From positions 1 through 48,835 of the forward strand of contig NZ_LR588420.1 in the NCBI RefSeq assembly GCF_901447155.2: 48,835 nucleotides of DNA, in the 5' to 3' direction. Below the pieces are notes generated by a model, which saw only the letters and a list, made by a program, of their open reading frames with translations, was not told where the DNA came from and ran no database searches. Positions 29,220 to 38,067 of this stretch are shown here, piece after piece. The translations under genes and the position numbers were made by a program. This stretch comes from Peptoniphilus catoniae. Lineage in GTDB: Bacteria > Bacillota > Clostridia > Tissierellales > Peptoniphilaceae. Numbering within the stretch: position 1 is the stretch's first letter; every line of letters begins with the position of its first letter.

Positions 29220-30272
29220 ATGAACTTAAATAATTTAGACAATATAAAAGTTCCAAAAGATGATATTGAGAATATAAAAAATTCACTTTACCCCAAGAAA
29301 AGGAAAGGATTTAAACTGTCCTATGCTCCTATTGCCCTTGTCTTTTGCTTTATAATAGGCTTCGCCTTTCCGGCTTATACAGGATCTCTTCCTGTCTACA
29401 GAAATATATTTCATATGCTTGGTAGAGACGACTATCAAGCTGCAAGTAAAAACTTCAACGAGGTTTGCGAGGCTAATGGAGTTAAAATTACCCTTGCAGA
29501 TGCTATCTACTCAGATAAATCCATTATTACCAGCTTTTTAATTGAAGCTGAGGAAGACCTTGGAGAGCTTGGAGAAAATGTAAATCCTATGGTATACACA
29601 AAATTTAAAAATGCAAGGAATAATGCACTTTACGAATCACTTTACTTTACCCCTGTGGGAAAAAACGCCTATATTGGTCGTATAAACCAAACTGCGGATT
29701 TTAAAAAAGAAAATATTTCTCCTTTGAAAGTAAAGTATACAATAGATGAGATTAAATTTACTGGAAAAAATAGCAAGACAAAAGTTGTAAAGGGACCCTG
29801 GGTCTTTAATATAAGGCTTGATCAGCTAGATAAGAACCAGTATGCTCTTGCGAAAACTATGGACAAAAATGGTATTTATGCACAAATTGACACAGTGATT
29901 CTTGATAATTTAGGTGCTGTCTTTAATCTTAAATACTGGAACAATAAAGGGATCCTTCCCTATGCTTTTACTATACATGATATCAGCTTAATAGATGAAG
30001 AAGGCGAGACTAAAGGCTTTGAAGACGGAGGAGGTATGTCCGACTCAAAGATTTTTAAAATTCAGTATAGAACCTCTAAAAAGCTAGAATTAGACGAACC
30101 CTACACCCTTAAAATAGAATTCACCAAGTCTGGTGGAGAGTATTATAGTGCTCCTGCTGATGGCTCAGCTCCTGCAAAAAAATATACTGAAAGCTATGTT
30201 TACAATAAAGACTTTATCAGTACTCCCGACCCTACAGTTATAGAAATTCCCTTTACCTTAAAGTCTAAATAG
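29220..30272 (+). CDS. Probable anti-sigma factor, DUF4179-type single-span membrane protein
   Basis: 350 residues. A short cytoplasmic head (residues 1-~35, DNIKVPKDDIENIKNSLYPK) precedes one membrane helix (~36-55, SYAPIALVFCFIIGFAFPAY) and a ~290-residue extracytoplasmic beta-rich region of the DUF4179/DUF5643 kind. This topology and the pairing with an ECF sigma gene are how such anti-sigma factors are recognised. The head would hold the sigma factor; the outer part would sense envelope stress and perhaps be cleaved. AGGAGG precedes the ATG. Family name from memory, role from context. Confidence 0.8.
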   Translation: MNLNNLDNIKVPKDDIENIKNSLYPKKRKGFKLSYAPIALVFCFIIGFAFPAYTGSLPVYRNIFHMLGRDDYQAASKNFNEVCEANGVKITLADAIYSDKSIITSFLIEAEEDLGELGENVNPMVYTKFKNARNNALYESLYFTPVGKNAYIGRINQTADFKKENISPLKVKYTIDEIKFTGKNSKTKVVKGPWVFNIRLDQLDKNQYALAKTMDKNGIYAQIDTVILDNLGAVFNLKYWNNKGILPYAFTIHDISLIDEEGETKGFEDGGGMSDSKIFKIQYRTSKKLELDEPYTLKIEFTKSGGEYYSAPADGSAPAKKYTESYVYNKDFISTPDPTVIEIPFTLKSK

Positions 30273-30316
30273 AAGCTCCTTTACTTAAATAAGTACCCTA
30301 CACCCTTTTATAAAAG

Positions 30317-30352
30317 AAGCCCCTAACTCATTAAGTTAAGGGCTTTTTCTTA
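30317..30352. terminator. Terminator behind the ECF operon, probably bidirectional
   Basis: AAGCCCCTAACT pairs with AGTTAAGGGCTT with one mismatch, followed by TTTTCTT on the plus strand. On the minus side CTTCTTTT follows, so it may also end the thioredoxin-like unit. Confidence 0.85.
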
Positions 30353-30374
30353 TGTTAAAAACATTTATAAAATT

Positions 30375-30662
30375 TTAAAGGCTCTTGTGTAAATCCAAAA
30401 ATCTTTTTATCCTTTCAAGGTCAAAAAATCCTGACGTCCTTTCAATTTCCTTGTCCCCTTCTAAAAGAAGCAGCGTTGGAAAGGAATATACCCCATACTC
30501 ACCTCTAAGCTTAGGATGAGTTTTAAGTTCTATAAGGTCAAGGGGAAGCTTATAAGAGCTCAACTCTCTTTTAACCTTAATTTCCATACCCTGACAAAGG
30601 CCGCAATCCTCTCCCTGAAAAAATAAAAGTCTTAAATTTTTATTATTTCTCTCATCTTTCAT
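30375..30662 (-). CDS. Thioredoxin-like protein
   Basis: 95 residues with a thioredoxin fold: a Cys-Gly-Leu-Cys active site in FFQGEDCGLCQGME (residues 20-23) and the cis-proline region YSFPTLLLLEGDKE. It lacks the classic WCGPC, so it belongs to a divergent thioredoxin family (PF00085-like). Substrate unknown. The binding site AGAGAAG is weak. It follows the DUF711 gene by 26 bases on the same strand and may be co-transcribed with it. Confidence 0.82.
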   Translation of the reverse strand: MKDERNNKNLRLLFFQGEDCGLCQGMEIKVKRELSSYKLPLDLIELKTHPKLRGEYGVYSFPTLLLLEGDKEIERTSGFFDLERIKRFLDLHKSL

Positions 30663-30688
30663 AAATTCTTCTCTTATTAAATCTAAAA

Positions 30689-32044
30689 TTAATTTTTAAA
30701 GCTGTGAATAGGAGCAGGAATAAGTCCTCCTCTTTCAATAAACCTTTTTGCGCTATTGTCTCCTATATCCATAATAGGCGCATAGCCTAAAAGTCCTCCG
30801 AATTCAGCCTTGTCTCCAACACCCTTTCCATAAACGGGAATAACTCTTACTGCTGTTGTTTTGTTATTAATTACTCCTATAGCAGCTTCATCAGCTATAA
30901 TGGCGGATATTGTTTCCTTTGGAGTATCTCCCGGTATGGCAATCATGTCAAGACCTACTGAGCAAACTGATGTCATAGCTTCAAGCTTGTCAAAACTTAA
31001 ATGACCTGAAGCTGCTGCCGCTATCATACCCTCGTCTTCAGATACAGGGATAAAGGCTCCTGAAAGTCCTCCTACATGAGAGGATGCCATTATACCGCCT
31101 TTTTTAACAGCGTCATTTAACATGGCAAGAGCTGCAGTGGTTCCGTGACCTCCCACTGTATCTATTCCGATTTCTTCTAAAATTCTTCCTACACTGTCGC
31201 CTATTTCAGGTGTCGGTGCTAAGGAAAGATCTATTATACCGAATCTGCTGTTAAGTCTTTTTGATACTTCCCTGCCTACAAGCTCACCCATTCTGGTGAT
31301 CTTAAAGGCTGTTTTCTTTATAGTTTCAGCAACATCATCAAAGCTTTTTCCCCTTACGCTTTCAAGTGCGGTTTTTACAACTCCCGGTCCTGAAACTCCC
31401 ACATTAATTGTAGAGTCTGGCTCTCCCACTCCATGAAAGGCACCTGCCATAAAGGGATTGTCTTCAACTGCATTGGCAAATACAACAAGCTTCGCGCAGC
31501 CTATTGAGTCCTGATCCTTAGTTTTGTAGGCAAGCTCTAAAATCTTTTCTCCCATTTTAGCTACAGCTTCCATATTAATACCTGTTTTACTTGAGCCTAC
31601 ATTTACTGATGAACATACATAATCAGTAGATGCCAGGGCATTAGGTATTGAATCTATTAAAGTATAGTCCGCCTTGTTAAAACCTTTTTGCACCAAGGCT
31701 GAAAATCCTCCTACAAAATCAACTCCAACCTCCTTTGCCACCCTATCCAGGGTCTCAGCATAGGGAGTGTAGTCCTTTAAGTCGCTGGCTCCTGCTATTA
31801 TTGATATGGGAGTAACTGAAATTCTGTTGTTAATAATTGGAATGCCATAAAGCTCCGATACCTCTCCTGTGGTTTTTACCAAATTTTCAGTATGGTACAT
31901 CATTTTGTCATAAATCTTTCTGTTGGCAGACCTCCAATCACTGTCAATGCAGTCTAAGAGAGATATGCCTACAGTAACAGTCCTTATATCTAAATGCTCC
32001 TGCTCCAACATTTTTATGGTTTCAAGAATTTTTCTGTTATCCAT
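30689..32044 (-). CDS. DUF711/UPF0210 (PFL-like fold) protein
   Basis: 451 residues, the standard length of the UPF0210 family, whose members have a PFL-like fold but unassigned activity. Conserved text includes the glycine-rich [36 protein letters not shown] and the C-terminal [22 protein letters not shown]. No obvious glycyl-radical motif is seen, so a radical enzyme is not implied. It lies 9 bases behind the ACT protein gene, an association kept across Bacillota, so the two probably act together. Confidence 0.9.
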   Translation of the reverse strand: MDNRKILETIKMLEQEHLDIRTVTVGISLLDCIDSDWRSANRKIYDKMMYHTENLVKTTGEVSELYGIPIINNRISVTPISIIAGASDLKDYTPYAETLDRVAKEVGVDFVGGFSALVQKGFNKADYTLIDSIPNALASTDYVCSSVNVGSSKTGINMEAVAKMGEKILELAYKTKDQDSIGCAKLVVFANAVEDNPFMAGAFHGVGEPDSTINVGVSGPGVVKTALESVRGKSFDDVAETIKKTAFKITRMGELVGREVSKRLNSRFGIIDLSLAPTPEIGDSVGRILEEIGIDTVGGHGTTAALAMLNDAVKKGGIMASSHVGGLSGAFIPVSEDEGMIAAAASGHLSFDKLEAMTSVCSVGLDMIAIPGDTPKETISAIIADEAAIGVINNKTTAVRVIPVYGKGVGDKAEFGGLLGYAPIMDIGDNSAKRFIERGGLIPAPIHSFKN

Positions 32045-32053
32045 GCTTCCTCC

Positions 32054-32323
32054 TTAAATTTGGTGCATTGCCTTAAATATATCTTCGTGTTGTACCTTAA
32101 TATACATACCTATTTCTTCACCGAGTTCTGTAAAAGCCCTTACTATTTCGCTAAACTCAACAGTGCTTTCAGAAATATCTACAATCATTATCATGGTGAA
32201 ATAATCATCCATTATGGTTTGGTTAATATCAACTATATTAAGATGGTATTTTACAAGGATCTCCGTCGCCTTATGTACTATACCTATTTTATCATTTCCT
32301 ATAAAAGTAATTACAGCCTTCAT
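32054..32323 (-). CDS. ACT-domain protein (UPF0237)
   Basis: 89 residues consisting of a single ACT domain (KAVITFIGNDKIGIVHKATEI...), the UPF0237 family. ACT domains bind small ligands such as amino acids. GGAGG precedes the ATG and the gene leads the DUF711 unit. The pair is divergent from etfB across 144 bases. Ligand unknown; regulation of the DUF711 protein by the ACT protein is inference from conserved pairing. Confidence 0.9.
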   Translation of the reverse strand: MKAVITFIGNDKIGIVHKATEILVKYHLNIVDINQTIMDDYFTMIMIVDISESTVEFSEIVRAFTELGEEIGMYIKVQHEDIFKAMHQI

Positions 32324-32415
32324 TATTTCCTCCTTTAATACTATTGGTTGAAGTATAGCATATTTTAAGATTTTTTTACATATTAGGCAGTCGACAAATT
32401 TAACCTGTATAAAAC

Positions 32416-32444
32416 TTAACCTTTATGGAGAAATTATGTATAAT
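32416..32444 (+). promoter_or_regulatory. Sigma-A promoter of etfBA
   Basis: TTAACC and a perfect TATAAT spaced by 17 bases. The -10 box lies 23 bases ahead of the etfB ATG; the GGAGG binding site is between them. Confidence 0.55.
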
Positions 32445-32467
32445 ATAGATAAATTGGAGGTATTAAA

Positions 32468-33253
32468 ATGGAATATTTAGTTTGTGTAAAGCTTGTACCG
32501 AGATTTCCCAATAAGGTTAAGCTTGACCCTGTTACAAATAATTTAATTAGAGACGGAGTAACATCGGTAATTAACCCTGCCGACTTAAATGCTTTGACTA
32601 TGGCACTTGACCTTCGCAGAATAACCGGAGGTAAGGTATCAGTTCTTTCTATGGGTATACCTGATGCTATAAACAGTCTTAAACAATGTATAGCAAGGGG
32701 AGCCGATAAGGCCTATCTTGTTACTGACGGAAGCTTTAGAGGTTCAGATACTCTAGCAACCTCATACACACTTGCAATGGCTGCAAAGCACATCGGCAAC
32801 TTTGATTTGATTTTTACCGGCACTCAAACAACAGACGGAGATACAGGTCAAGTAGGGCCTGAGCTTGCAGAGCTATTAGGTGTAAATCAAGCCAGCTATG
32901 TTAAGCTAGCTAAATATAAGGAGGGATCCTTAACTGTACTTAGATCCCTTTATAACGGAACCGAAAAGCAAAATGTTAAGACTCCTGCTCTAATCAGCGT
33001 AGTTAAGAACGCCAATGAGCCGGCGGAAATAAGAAAATCTATTCTTGAAAAGGTAAAAGATGAAGATGTAGTTATACTTAATGCTTCTGATATAAAAGCT
33101 GATTCTGAAAAAATTGGAGCTTCCGGATCAGCTACTCAAGTAGTAAGAACCTTCCAGGATGAGGAGCTCCCTAAGGGCGAATATATTAAGGGAAGTGCCC
33201 AAGAACAGGTAGACTCTTTAATTGAAATCTTTAAAGAAAAGCAATTTATATAG
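32468..33253 (+). CDS. etfB: Electron transfer flavoprotein beta subunit
   Basis: 261 residues, the EtfB length. The ATP/AMP-binding region shows ILFTGTQTTDGDTGQVGPELAELL-like text (FTGTQTTDGDTGQVGPELAE) and the N-terminus MEYLVCVKLVPRFPNKVKLD is typical. It pairs with EtfA encoded 11 bases later to carry electrons from dehydrogenases; in anaerobes such pairs may bifurcate electrons with butyryl-CoA or lactate dehydrogenases. No partner dehydrogenase gene is in the window, so the donor is open. GGAGG precedes the ATG. Confidence 0.95.
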   Translation: MEYLVCVKLVPRFPNKVKLDPVTNNLIRDGVTSVINPADLNALTMALDLRRITGGKVSVLSMGIPDAINSLKQCIARGADKAYLVTDGSFRGSDTLATSYTLAMAAKHIGNFDLIFTGTQTTDGDTGQVGPELAELLGVNQASYVKLAKYKEGSLTVLRSLYNGTEKQNVKTPALISVVKNANEPAEIRKSILEKVKDEDVVILNASDIKADSEKIGASGSATQVVRTFQDEELPKGEYIKGSAQEQVDSLIEIFKEKQFI

Positions 33254-33264
33254 GCGGTGTTTAA

Positions 33265-34257
33265 ATGGAAAAAGATATTTTAGTCGTATGTGCCTTGGAA
33301 GAAGGCTCTCTTACAAATCCATCAATTGAAGCTATAGGCAAGGGACGTGAGCTTGCAAATGACCTTAAGGAAAATGTTCTTGCTCTAATTTGCGGCAAAG
33401 ACCTTAATAAGGCTGCCAAAGAGGCTATAGGCTACGGAGCAGACAAGGTTATAAAGGTAGAAGACCCACGCTTGTCAAATTATACCACTCTGCCATATAC
33501 AAAAGTTTTAGACAAGGTTATAGATGAATTTAAACCCTTTGGAGTTTTAATACCTGCAACTCAAAATGGACGTGACCTTGGCGGAAGAATATCAGCCAGA
33601 AGATCCATAGGTCTTGTAGCTGATTGCATAGAGGTTAAAGTCTTAAAAGAAGAACGCGACCTTACCTGGACAAGACCCACCTTTGACGGTCAACTTTTTT
33701 CAGACATTAGAATAACTTCTTCTCCTAAAATAGGAACTATAGGACCCAGCACCTTTAAAATGCCTGAGTTTGACCCTGATAGAAAGGGCGAAATAATAGA
33801 ATATTCTTCTCCTGTAACTAATGAAGACATTATGATCGAAATTTTGGGATTTATTAAAAAACATAATTCAGATCCTGAGGTATCAAGTGCTTCCATAATA
33901 GTAGCAGGAGGCTTGGGACTTAAAGAGCCTAAAAATATAAAAATTATTAAGGACTTAGCTGAGGTAATGGGAGCTGCAGTATCCGGATCAAAACCTTTGG
34001 CAGATCAGCTTTGGATACCTCAAGACAGCTTTGTTGGAATGAGCGGACTTAAAGTAAGTCCAAGACTTTATATAGCTATAGGCATATCAGGAGCTGCTCA
34101 ACATATACAAGGCATGAGAGATTCAGGTATGATAGTTGCAATTAACAATGACCCTAATGCAGCTATATTTAAAGAAGCCCACTACTGCATAGTGGGGGAT
34201 TTATTTGAAATAGTTCCTCAGCTTACAGAAAAGATTAAAGAGCTTAAAGCACAATAA
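33265..34257 (+). CDS. etfA: Electron transfer flavoprotein alpha subunit
   Basis: 330 residues. The C-terminal FAD domain holds VAGGLGLKEPKNIKII, GSKPLADQLWIPQDSFVGMSG and ISGAAQHIQGMRDSGMIVAINND, the EtfA signature. The N-terminal half has the Rossmann-like domain shared with EtfB. It is translated just after etfB (spacing 11 bases, site GGCGGTG) and closes the unit ahead of a bidirectional terminator. Confidence 0.95.
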   Translation: MEKDILVVCALEEGSLTNPSIEAIGKGRELANDLKENVLALICGKDLNKAAKEAIGYGADKVIKVEDPRLSNYTTLPYTKVLDKVIDEFKPFGVLIPATQNGRDLGGRISARRSIGLVADCIEVKVLKEERDLTWTRPTFDGQLFSDIRITSSPKIGTIGPSTFKMPEFDPDRKGEIIEYSSPVTNEDIMIEILGFIKKHNSDPEVSSASIIVAGGLGLKEPKNIKIIKDLAEVMGAAVSGSKPLADQLWIPQDSFVGMSGLKVSPRLYIAIGISGAAQHIQGMRDSGMIVAINNDPNAAIFKEAHYCIVGDLFEIVPQLTEKIKELKAQ

Positions 34258-34283
34258 GCTTTATATTTCAATATCATCTATAG

Positions 34284-34320
34284 AATAAAAAATAGGTTTC
34301 CTCAAGGGAAGCCTATTTTT
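34284..34320. terminator. Bidirectional terminator between etfA and niaR
   Basis: AAAAATAGG.TTCC with GGAA.CCTATTTTT, loop TCAAG, T-runs on both sides; serves convergent etfA and niaR. Confidence 0.9.
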
Positions 34321-34347
34321 ATATACTTTTAAAAATTATAGAAATAT

Positions 34348-34875
34348 TTAATTTATTTTTTTACTTTCCAAGAGGTAGCCCATTTCCTTCAACACTCTTT
34401 CAGCTTCATCAAGACTCTCTTCATCCCTTGCCACTAAGGTATGATAGTGGTAATTTTTAGTCAGGTTTTTTAAGGGACTGCTTATGCCAGAATTTATCCT
34501 TTCAATAAACTTTGCCACATCTCTTCTTGAAAAAATATTCATATCAACGACAATTTTGCCATAAACCCTATGATTTATAAAGACATCCCTTATTCCAACG
34601 CCTAAATCTACTATTGCATTAAGTTCTTTTTCTATTTCATCATCTTCGTGGACAACCTTAACCTGTCTTTTCAGATATTTATCCTCTTTAAGAAGGTAAC
34701 CTCTATTTGTAGAATAAATATTCTTCCCTTCAGCCTTTAAAAGAGCTATATCTTGTACTATAACTTGTCTTGAAACTCCTGTTAGTTCAGCAAGCTCACT
34801 TCCTGATACAGGGCTCTTTGAGTCCTTTAATATTTTTAATATTTCTTCTTTTCTGTTGGATTTTTCTTTTGGCAT
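34348..34875 (-). CDS. niaR: NiaR, niacin-responsive repressor of NAD synthesis genes
   Basis: 175 residues. An HTH_11 winged-helix (LKDSKSPVSGSELAELTGVS, QDIALLK) is followed by the 3H domain, named for three conserved His segments; here VVHEDDE, INHRVYG and NYHYHTLVA are visible. In Bacillota NiaR (YrxA) represses nad and niacin-transport genes when nicotinic acid is ample. It is last in the nadA-nadB-niaR unit; its binding site GGAGG lies in the last codons of nadB. A candidate operator overlaps the nadA promoter, so the gene may regulate its own operon. Confidence 0.92.
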   Translation of the reverse strand: MPKEKSNRKEEILKILKDSKSPVSGSELAELTGVSRQVIVQDIALLKAEGKNIYSTNRGYLLKEDKYLKRQVKVVHEDDEIEKELNAIVDLGVGIRDVFINHRVYGKIVVDMNIFSRRDVAKFIERINSGISSPLKNLTKNYHYHTLVARDEESLDEAERVLKEMGYLLESKKIN

Positions 34876-36114
34876 TTATCCTCCATTTTTTATCATTTTA
34901 TTTAAAAGAAGCTTGTAATCTTTTTTATCTTCTACAGGCTCTACAGTCTCCAAGTCGGAGGCTTCCTCGTAATTTTCATTTATATATTTTGCAGCTCTTT
35001 TAGCAAATACAACAGACTCTAAAAGAGAATTGCTTGCAAGTCTGTTTGCTCCATGAACTCCTGTACAGGCAACCTCTCCTGCTGCAAGAAGCCTATCCAT
35101 AGATGTAAGACCATTTAAATCCACCTCTATACCTCCCATCATATAATGCTGGGCAGGTACTACAGGCACATAATTCTTGTTAGGATCTATTCCCTTTTCC
35201 TTCAGATAGCCATATATTTTTGGAAATCTTTCCTTTATTTTTAGTGGAATAGGTTTCATATTTATCCACTCATAGTCTCTATTATCCTTTTCCATTTCTT
35301 TTAACATGGCCTTTGAAACTATGTCTCTGGGTTTAAGCTCGTCTACAAATCTTTCTTCTTCTTTATTTAAAAGCTCTGCACCTTCACCTCTTACAGATTC
35401 TGAAATCAAAAATCTTCTTCCTGCCTCTTTCTCATAAAAGGCTGTTGGGTGAATTTGAACATAATTCATGTCTTTTAACTTAATCTTGTATTTTAGAGCC
35501 ATTGCAAGTCCATCTCCACTTATGTGAGGGTAGTTAGTTGAGTGCTTATATAGCCCTCCTACTCCCCCTGTAGCTAAAATGGTATAGGATGCTCGAATTT
35601 CAAATTCTTCAGAGTCTTTATTCACAAGAATTCCAAAGCACCTGTTATCACTTACTATAAGATCAGTCATTTTACATTCTTCTATTACCCTTATATTGGA
35701 TCTTTTTTTTACTTCCTCTATTAAGGCCTCCATAATTGAAGCTCCTGTGTGATCCCCGCAATAAAGAATTCTATTTTTACTATGACCTCCCTCTTTTGTA
35801 TAGAGAAGTTCCCCATCCTTTTCTTCAAATTTTACTCCATAGCTTATTAAGCTTTCTATTGCCGATCTTGATTCGTCAACCATAACTTCTACGGATTCTC
35901 TTTTGTTTTTATAGTGGCCGGCTTTCATTGTGTCTTCTATAAAATCTTCTCTGTCATTTTGGTCCCTTTTTACACATATGCCTCCTTGAGCCAAATAAGA
36001 GTCACTGTCCTCCAATTTTTTCTTAGTTATTAGGATCACCTCTCTATCCTTTATAGATAGGGAAAAAATTAGACCCGCTACTCCTGATCCCACTACTACA
36101 ATATCTGTTTTCAC
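34876..36114 (-). CDS. nadB: L-aspartate oxidase
   Basis: 412 residues. Oxidises L-aspartate to iminoaspartate, first step of quinolinate synthesis. FAD-binding DIVVVGSGVAGL is at the N-terminus; AQGGICVK, HPTAFY, LISESVRGEGAELLN and GVHGANRLASNSLLES fit the fumarate-reductase/NadB superfamily. It is shorter than the ~530-residue E. coli enzyme: the C-terminal helical domain is largely missing, as I recall for clostridial forms. The start GTG overlaps the nadA stop as GTGA. Directly upstream of niaR; nadC, usually between, is absent. Confidence 0.92.
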   Translation of the reverse strand: MKTDIVVVGSGVAGLIFSLSIKDREVILITKKKLEDSDSYLAQGGICVKRDQNDREDFIEDTMKAGHYKNKRESVEVMVDESRSAIESLISYGVKFEEKDGELLYTKEGGHSKNRILYCGDHTGASIMEALIEEVKKRSNIRVIEECKMTDLIVSDNRCFGILVNKDSEEFEIRASYTILATGGVGGLYKHSTNYPHISGDGLAMALKYKIKLKDMNYVQIHPTAFYEKEAGRRFLISESVRGEGAELLNKEEERFVDELKPRDIVSKAMLKEMEKDNRDYEWINMKPIPLKIKERFPKIYGYLKEKGIDPNKNYVPVVPAQHYMMGGIEVDLNGLTSMDRLLAAGEVACTGVHGANRLASNSLLESVVFAKRAAKYINENYEEASDLETVEPVEDKKDYKLLLNKMIKNGG

Positions 36115-37007
36115 TTTGCACTTCCCAGCTCAAGCATTCTTTTTAGAGGAATTTTTGCAGCCTCAGTAATTTTTTCATCAACTTGTATTTCGTTAATTTC
36201 CTTTTCCAGTAACTCTTCTACTTTTTCAGGAGTAATTAATTTCATATCCCTGCAAATCATAGCTTCCGGAAAATGTATTTCAGCATCCGGACATCTGTTT
36301 TTAATTTCTGAACCTATTCCCTCTTCAGTAACTACTATATATTGGGCTTTAGGATTTTTTTCAATTTCTCCAATTATTCCTGATGTGCTTCCAACATAGT
36401 CAGCAATCTCAACTACTTCAGATCTACACTCAGGATGAGCGAGGACTTTAGCATTAGGGTAAGACTTTTTCATATTCCTTACCTTTTGAGCGTCTATGTT
36501 ATTGTGAACAGGACAATAGCCTTGATTTAATATTATATTTTTTTCAGGCAAAGCCTTTGCTATATTCCCACCTAAATTTTTATCCGGTATAAAGAAAATA
36601 TTTTTTTCTTTTAGCTTTCCAACTATTTTAACTGCATTTGATGATGTGCAGCAAAGATCTGAATGAGCTTTTATTTCAGCTGTTGAGTTTATATAGCAAA
36701 CTACTGCCAGGTCATCATACTTTTTTCTCATTTCTTCTATTTCTTTAACGCTTATCATGTGAGCCATGGGACAGTCGGCTTCCAAGTCTACCATATAGAC
36801 TTTTTTATCAGGATTTAGAATTTTTACACTCTCTCCCATAAAATAAACCCCTGCCATAATAACCTTGTCAGCTTTTATCTCCGTTGCCTTTCTTGCAAGA
36901 TAAAATGAATCTCCCACATAATCAGCTATTTTTTGAACTTCCCCATCTACATAGTAGTGAGCAAGTATAACTGCATTTTTTTCTTTTTTTAGTTTATTAA
37001 TATTCAA
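36111..37007 (-). CDS. nadA: Quinolinate synthase A (4Fe-4S)
   Basis: Condenses iminoaspartate with dihydroxyacetone phosphate to quinolinate. 298 residues from the TTG at 37007, which follows AAAGGTGA by 5 bases and gives the usual N-terminus MNINKLKKEKNAVILAHYY. The frame runs 31 codons further upstream, but those codons overlap the -10 and -35 boxes and the operator. The cluster cysteines are in DLCCTSSNA, near HPECRSEV and in the C-terminal NRCPD/AMICRDM area. First gene of nadA-nadB-niaR. Confidence 0.93.
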   Translation of the reverse strand: MNINKLKKEKNAVILAHYYVDGEVQKIADYVGDSFYLARKATEIKADKVIMAGVYFMGESVKILNPDKKVYMVDLEADCPMAHMISVKEIEEMRKKYDDLAVVCYINSTAEIKAHSDLCCTSSNAVKIVGKLKEKNIFFIPDKNLGGNIAKALPEKNIILNQGYCPVHNNIDAQKVRNMKKSYPNAKVLAHPECRSEVVEIADYVGSTSGIIGEIEKNPKAQYIVVTEEGIGSEIKNRCPDAEIHFPEAMICRDMKLITPEKVEELLEKEINEIQVDEKITEAAKIPLKRMLELGSAK

Positions 37008-37035
37008 ATCCGTCACCTTTCTTAAAGTTTTAAAC

Positions 37036-37064
37036 ATTATAACAAAAATAGCTTTTACTGACAA
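37036..37064 (-). promoter_or_regulatory. Sigma-A promoter of nadA-nadB-niaR
   Basis: TTGTCA (37064-37059) and perfect TATAAT (37041-37036) with 17 bases between, on the minus strand. Lies between the EamA stop codon and the nadA TTG start. Confidence 0.8.
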
Positions 37065-37073
37065 GACACTTGT
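37061..37073. promoter_or_regulatory. Candidate NiaR operator
   Basis: ACAAG-ACA-CTTGT palindrome overlapping the nadA -35 box. Position at a promoter of a unit that ends in niaR makes it a natural repressor site. I cannot confirm the species' NiaR consensus from memory, so the assignment is inferred. Confidence 0.55.
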
Positions 37074-37078
37074 ATGTA

Positions 37079-37948
37079 CTATCTTTTGCCTCCCAACCAC
37101 ACTATGGTAAGACAGGATACAAAAATTAAAATAGAAGAAAATATTTGCATTAGACTAAACTGTTCCTTTAAAAAAATCATGCCTATTAAGGTTACCATAA
37201 GAATTTCCAAGGTCATAATCATAGAAGAATCTGTTGGTCCTATAAGTCTAAGACCTTTTTGATAATAGTAAGCTGCTCCAAGAGTAATAGCAAAGGAATA
37301 AAGAAAAAGTAAGAAGAAATTACCGGGATTAAAATCCAAGTAAATCTTTCCCCATGAAATATTTATATACAAAAAGAGAAAAAAGGAAGCAAAGAGATTT
37401 ACATAAAAAAGGACCTTTAGGTTATTAACCTTGGATAAATGATCCTTACCCATTTCAATGGCATACTTAGCAAAGGCCAAGGCCCCCATAAAGGCATAGA
37501 GGACTCCTTTAAAATTATTAACCTCCTTAAAATCGGAAGAAAGAACGAGACCTGTTAAGGCTCCTATTAGAGCAAAAAATTCAAATCTTGACGGCTTTCT
37601 TTTATTAGCAAAGCATTCCCCTACAAAAACCAATATAGGATATAAAAAGTAGATTGCAGTAGCTGTACCTGAATTTATATAAGTATAGGATTTAAAGATA
37701 CAGGCTCCGGATGCTCCAAAACAGGCACCACAAAAAACCAAACCTAAAAATTCTTCAAAAGATAATTTCATGTCTATTTTGTAATAAAATATATTTATTA
37801 AAAGTATAGGCAGCAAGGATAAAAACATTCTGTAGAAAATAGCCTCTGTAGAGTTAAGACCTAAGGAATAAACTCTCTTAGTCATAAGAGGCATAAGAGA
37901 AAATATTATTGCTGAAAAAACTGTATATATAAATCCCTTTTTTCTCAT
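37079..37948 (-). CDS. EamA/DMT-superfamily transporter
   Basis: 289 residues with ten hydrophobic helices in two EamA repeats, for example TAIYFLYPILVFVGECFANK and the second-repeat SFAITLGAAYYYQKGLRLIG. The family exports or imports metabolites; the substrate is unknown. GAGGTGATACT precedes the ATG. Its stop codon is 6 bases from the NiaR-type palindrome, but it is upstream of the nad promoter and not clearly under it; niacin transport is possible but unproven. Confidence 0.85.
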   Translation of the reverse strand: MRKKGFIYTVFSAIIFSLMPLMTKRVYSLGLNSTEAIFYRMFLSLLPILLINIFYYKIDMKLSFEEFLGLVFCGACFGASGACIFKSYTYINSGTATAIYFLYPILVFVGECFANKRKPSRFEFFALIGALTGLVLSSDFKEVNNFKGVLYAFMGALAFAKYAIEMGKDHLSKVNNLKVLFYVNLFASFFLFLYINISWGKIYLDFNPGNFFLLFLYSFAITLGAAYYYQKGLRLIGPTDSSMIMTLEILMVTLIGMIFLKEQFSLMQIFSSILIFVSCLTIVWLGGKR

Positions 37949-37998
37949 AGTATCACCTCAAATATATTTTACCTTATCTTTATATTTTTTACCTAAAA

Positions 37999-38032
37999 TA
38001 AAAAAGAGGAAATTATAATTTCCTCTTTTACA
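37999..38032 (-). terminator. Terminator after ctpA
   Basis: Perfect AAAAGAGGAAATT/AATTTCCTCTTTT hairpin with a tiny loop; on the minus strand it ends in TTTTTTATTTTAG. It lies 36 bases behind the ctpA stop. Confidence 0.85.
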
Positions 38033-38067
38033 GTCTGCACATTATTATAAAATACATTGTAAATAAT

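Noticed and set aside
36111-37100. Longest-frame start for nadA at 37100
   Set aside because: The extra 31 codons cover the -10 and -35 boxes and the palindrome, and do not match the NadA N-terminus; TTG at 37007 has the binding site.
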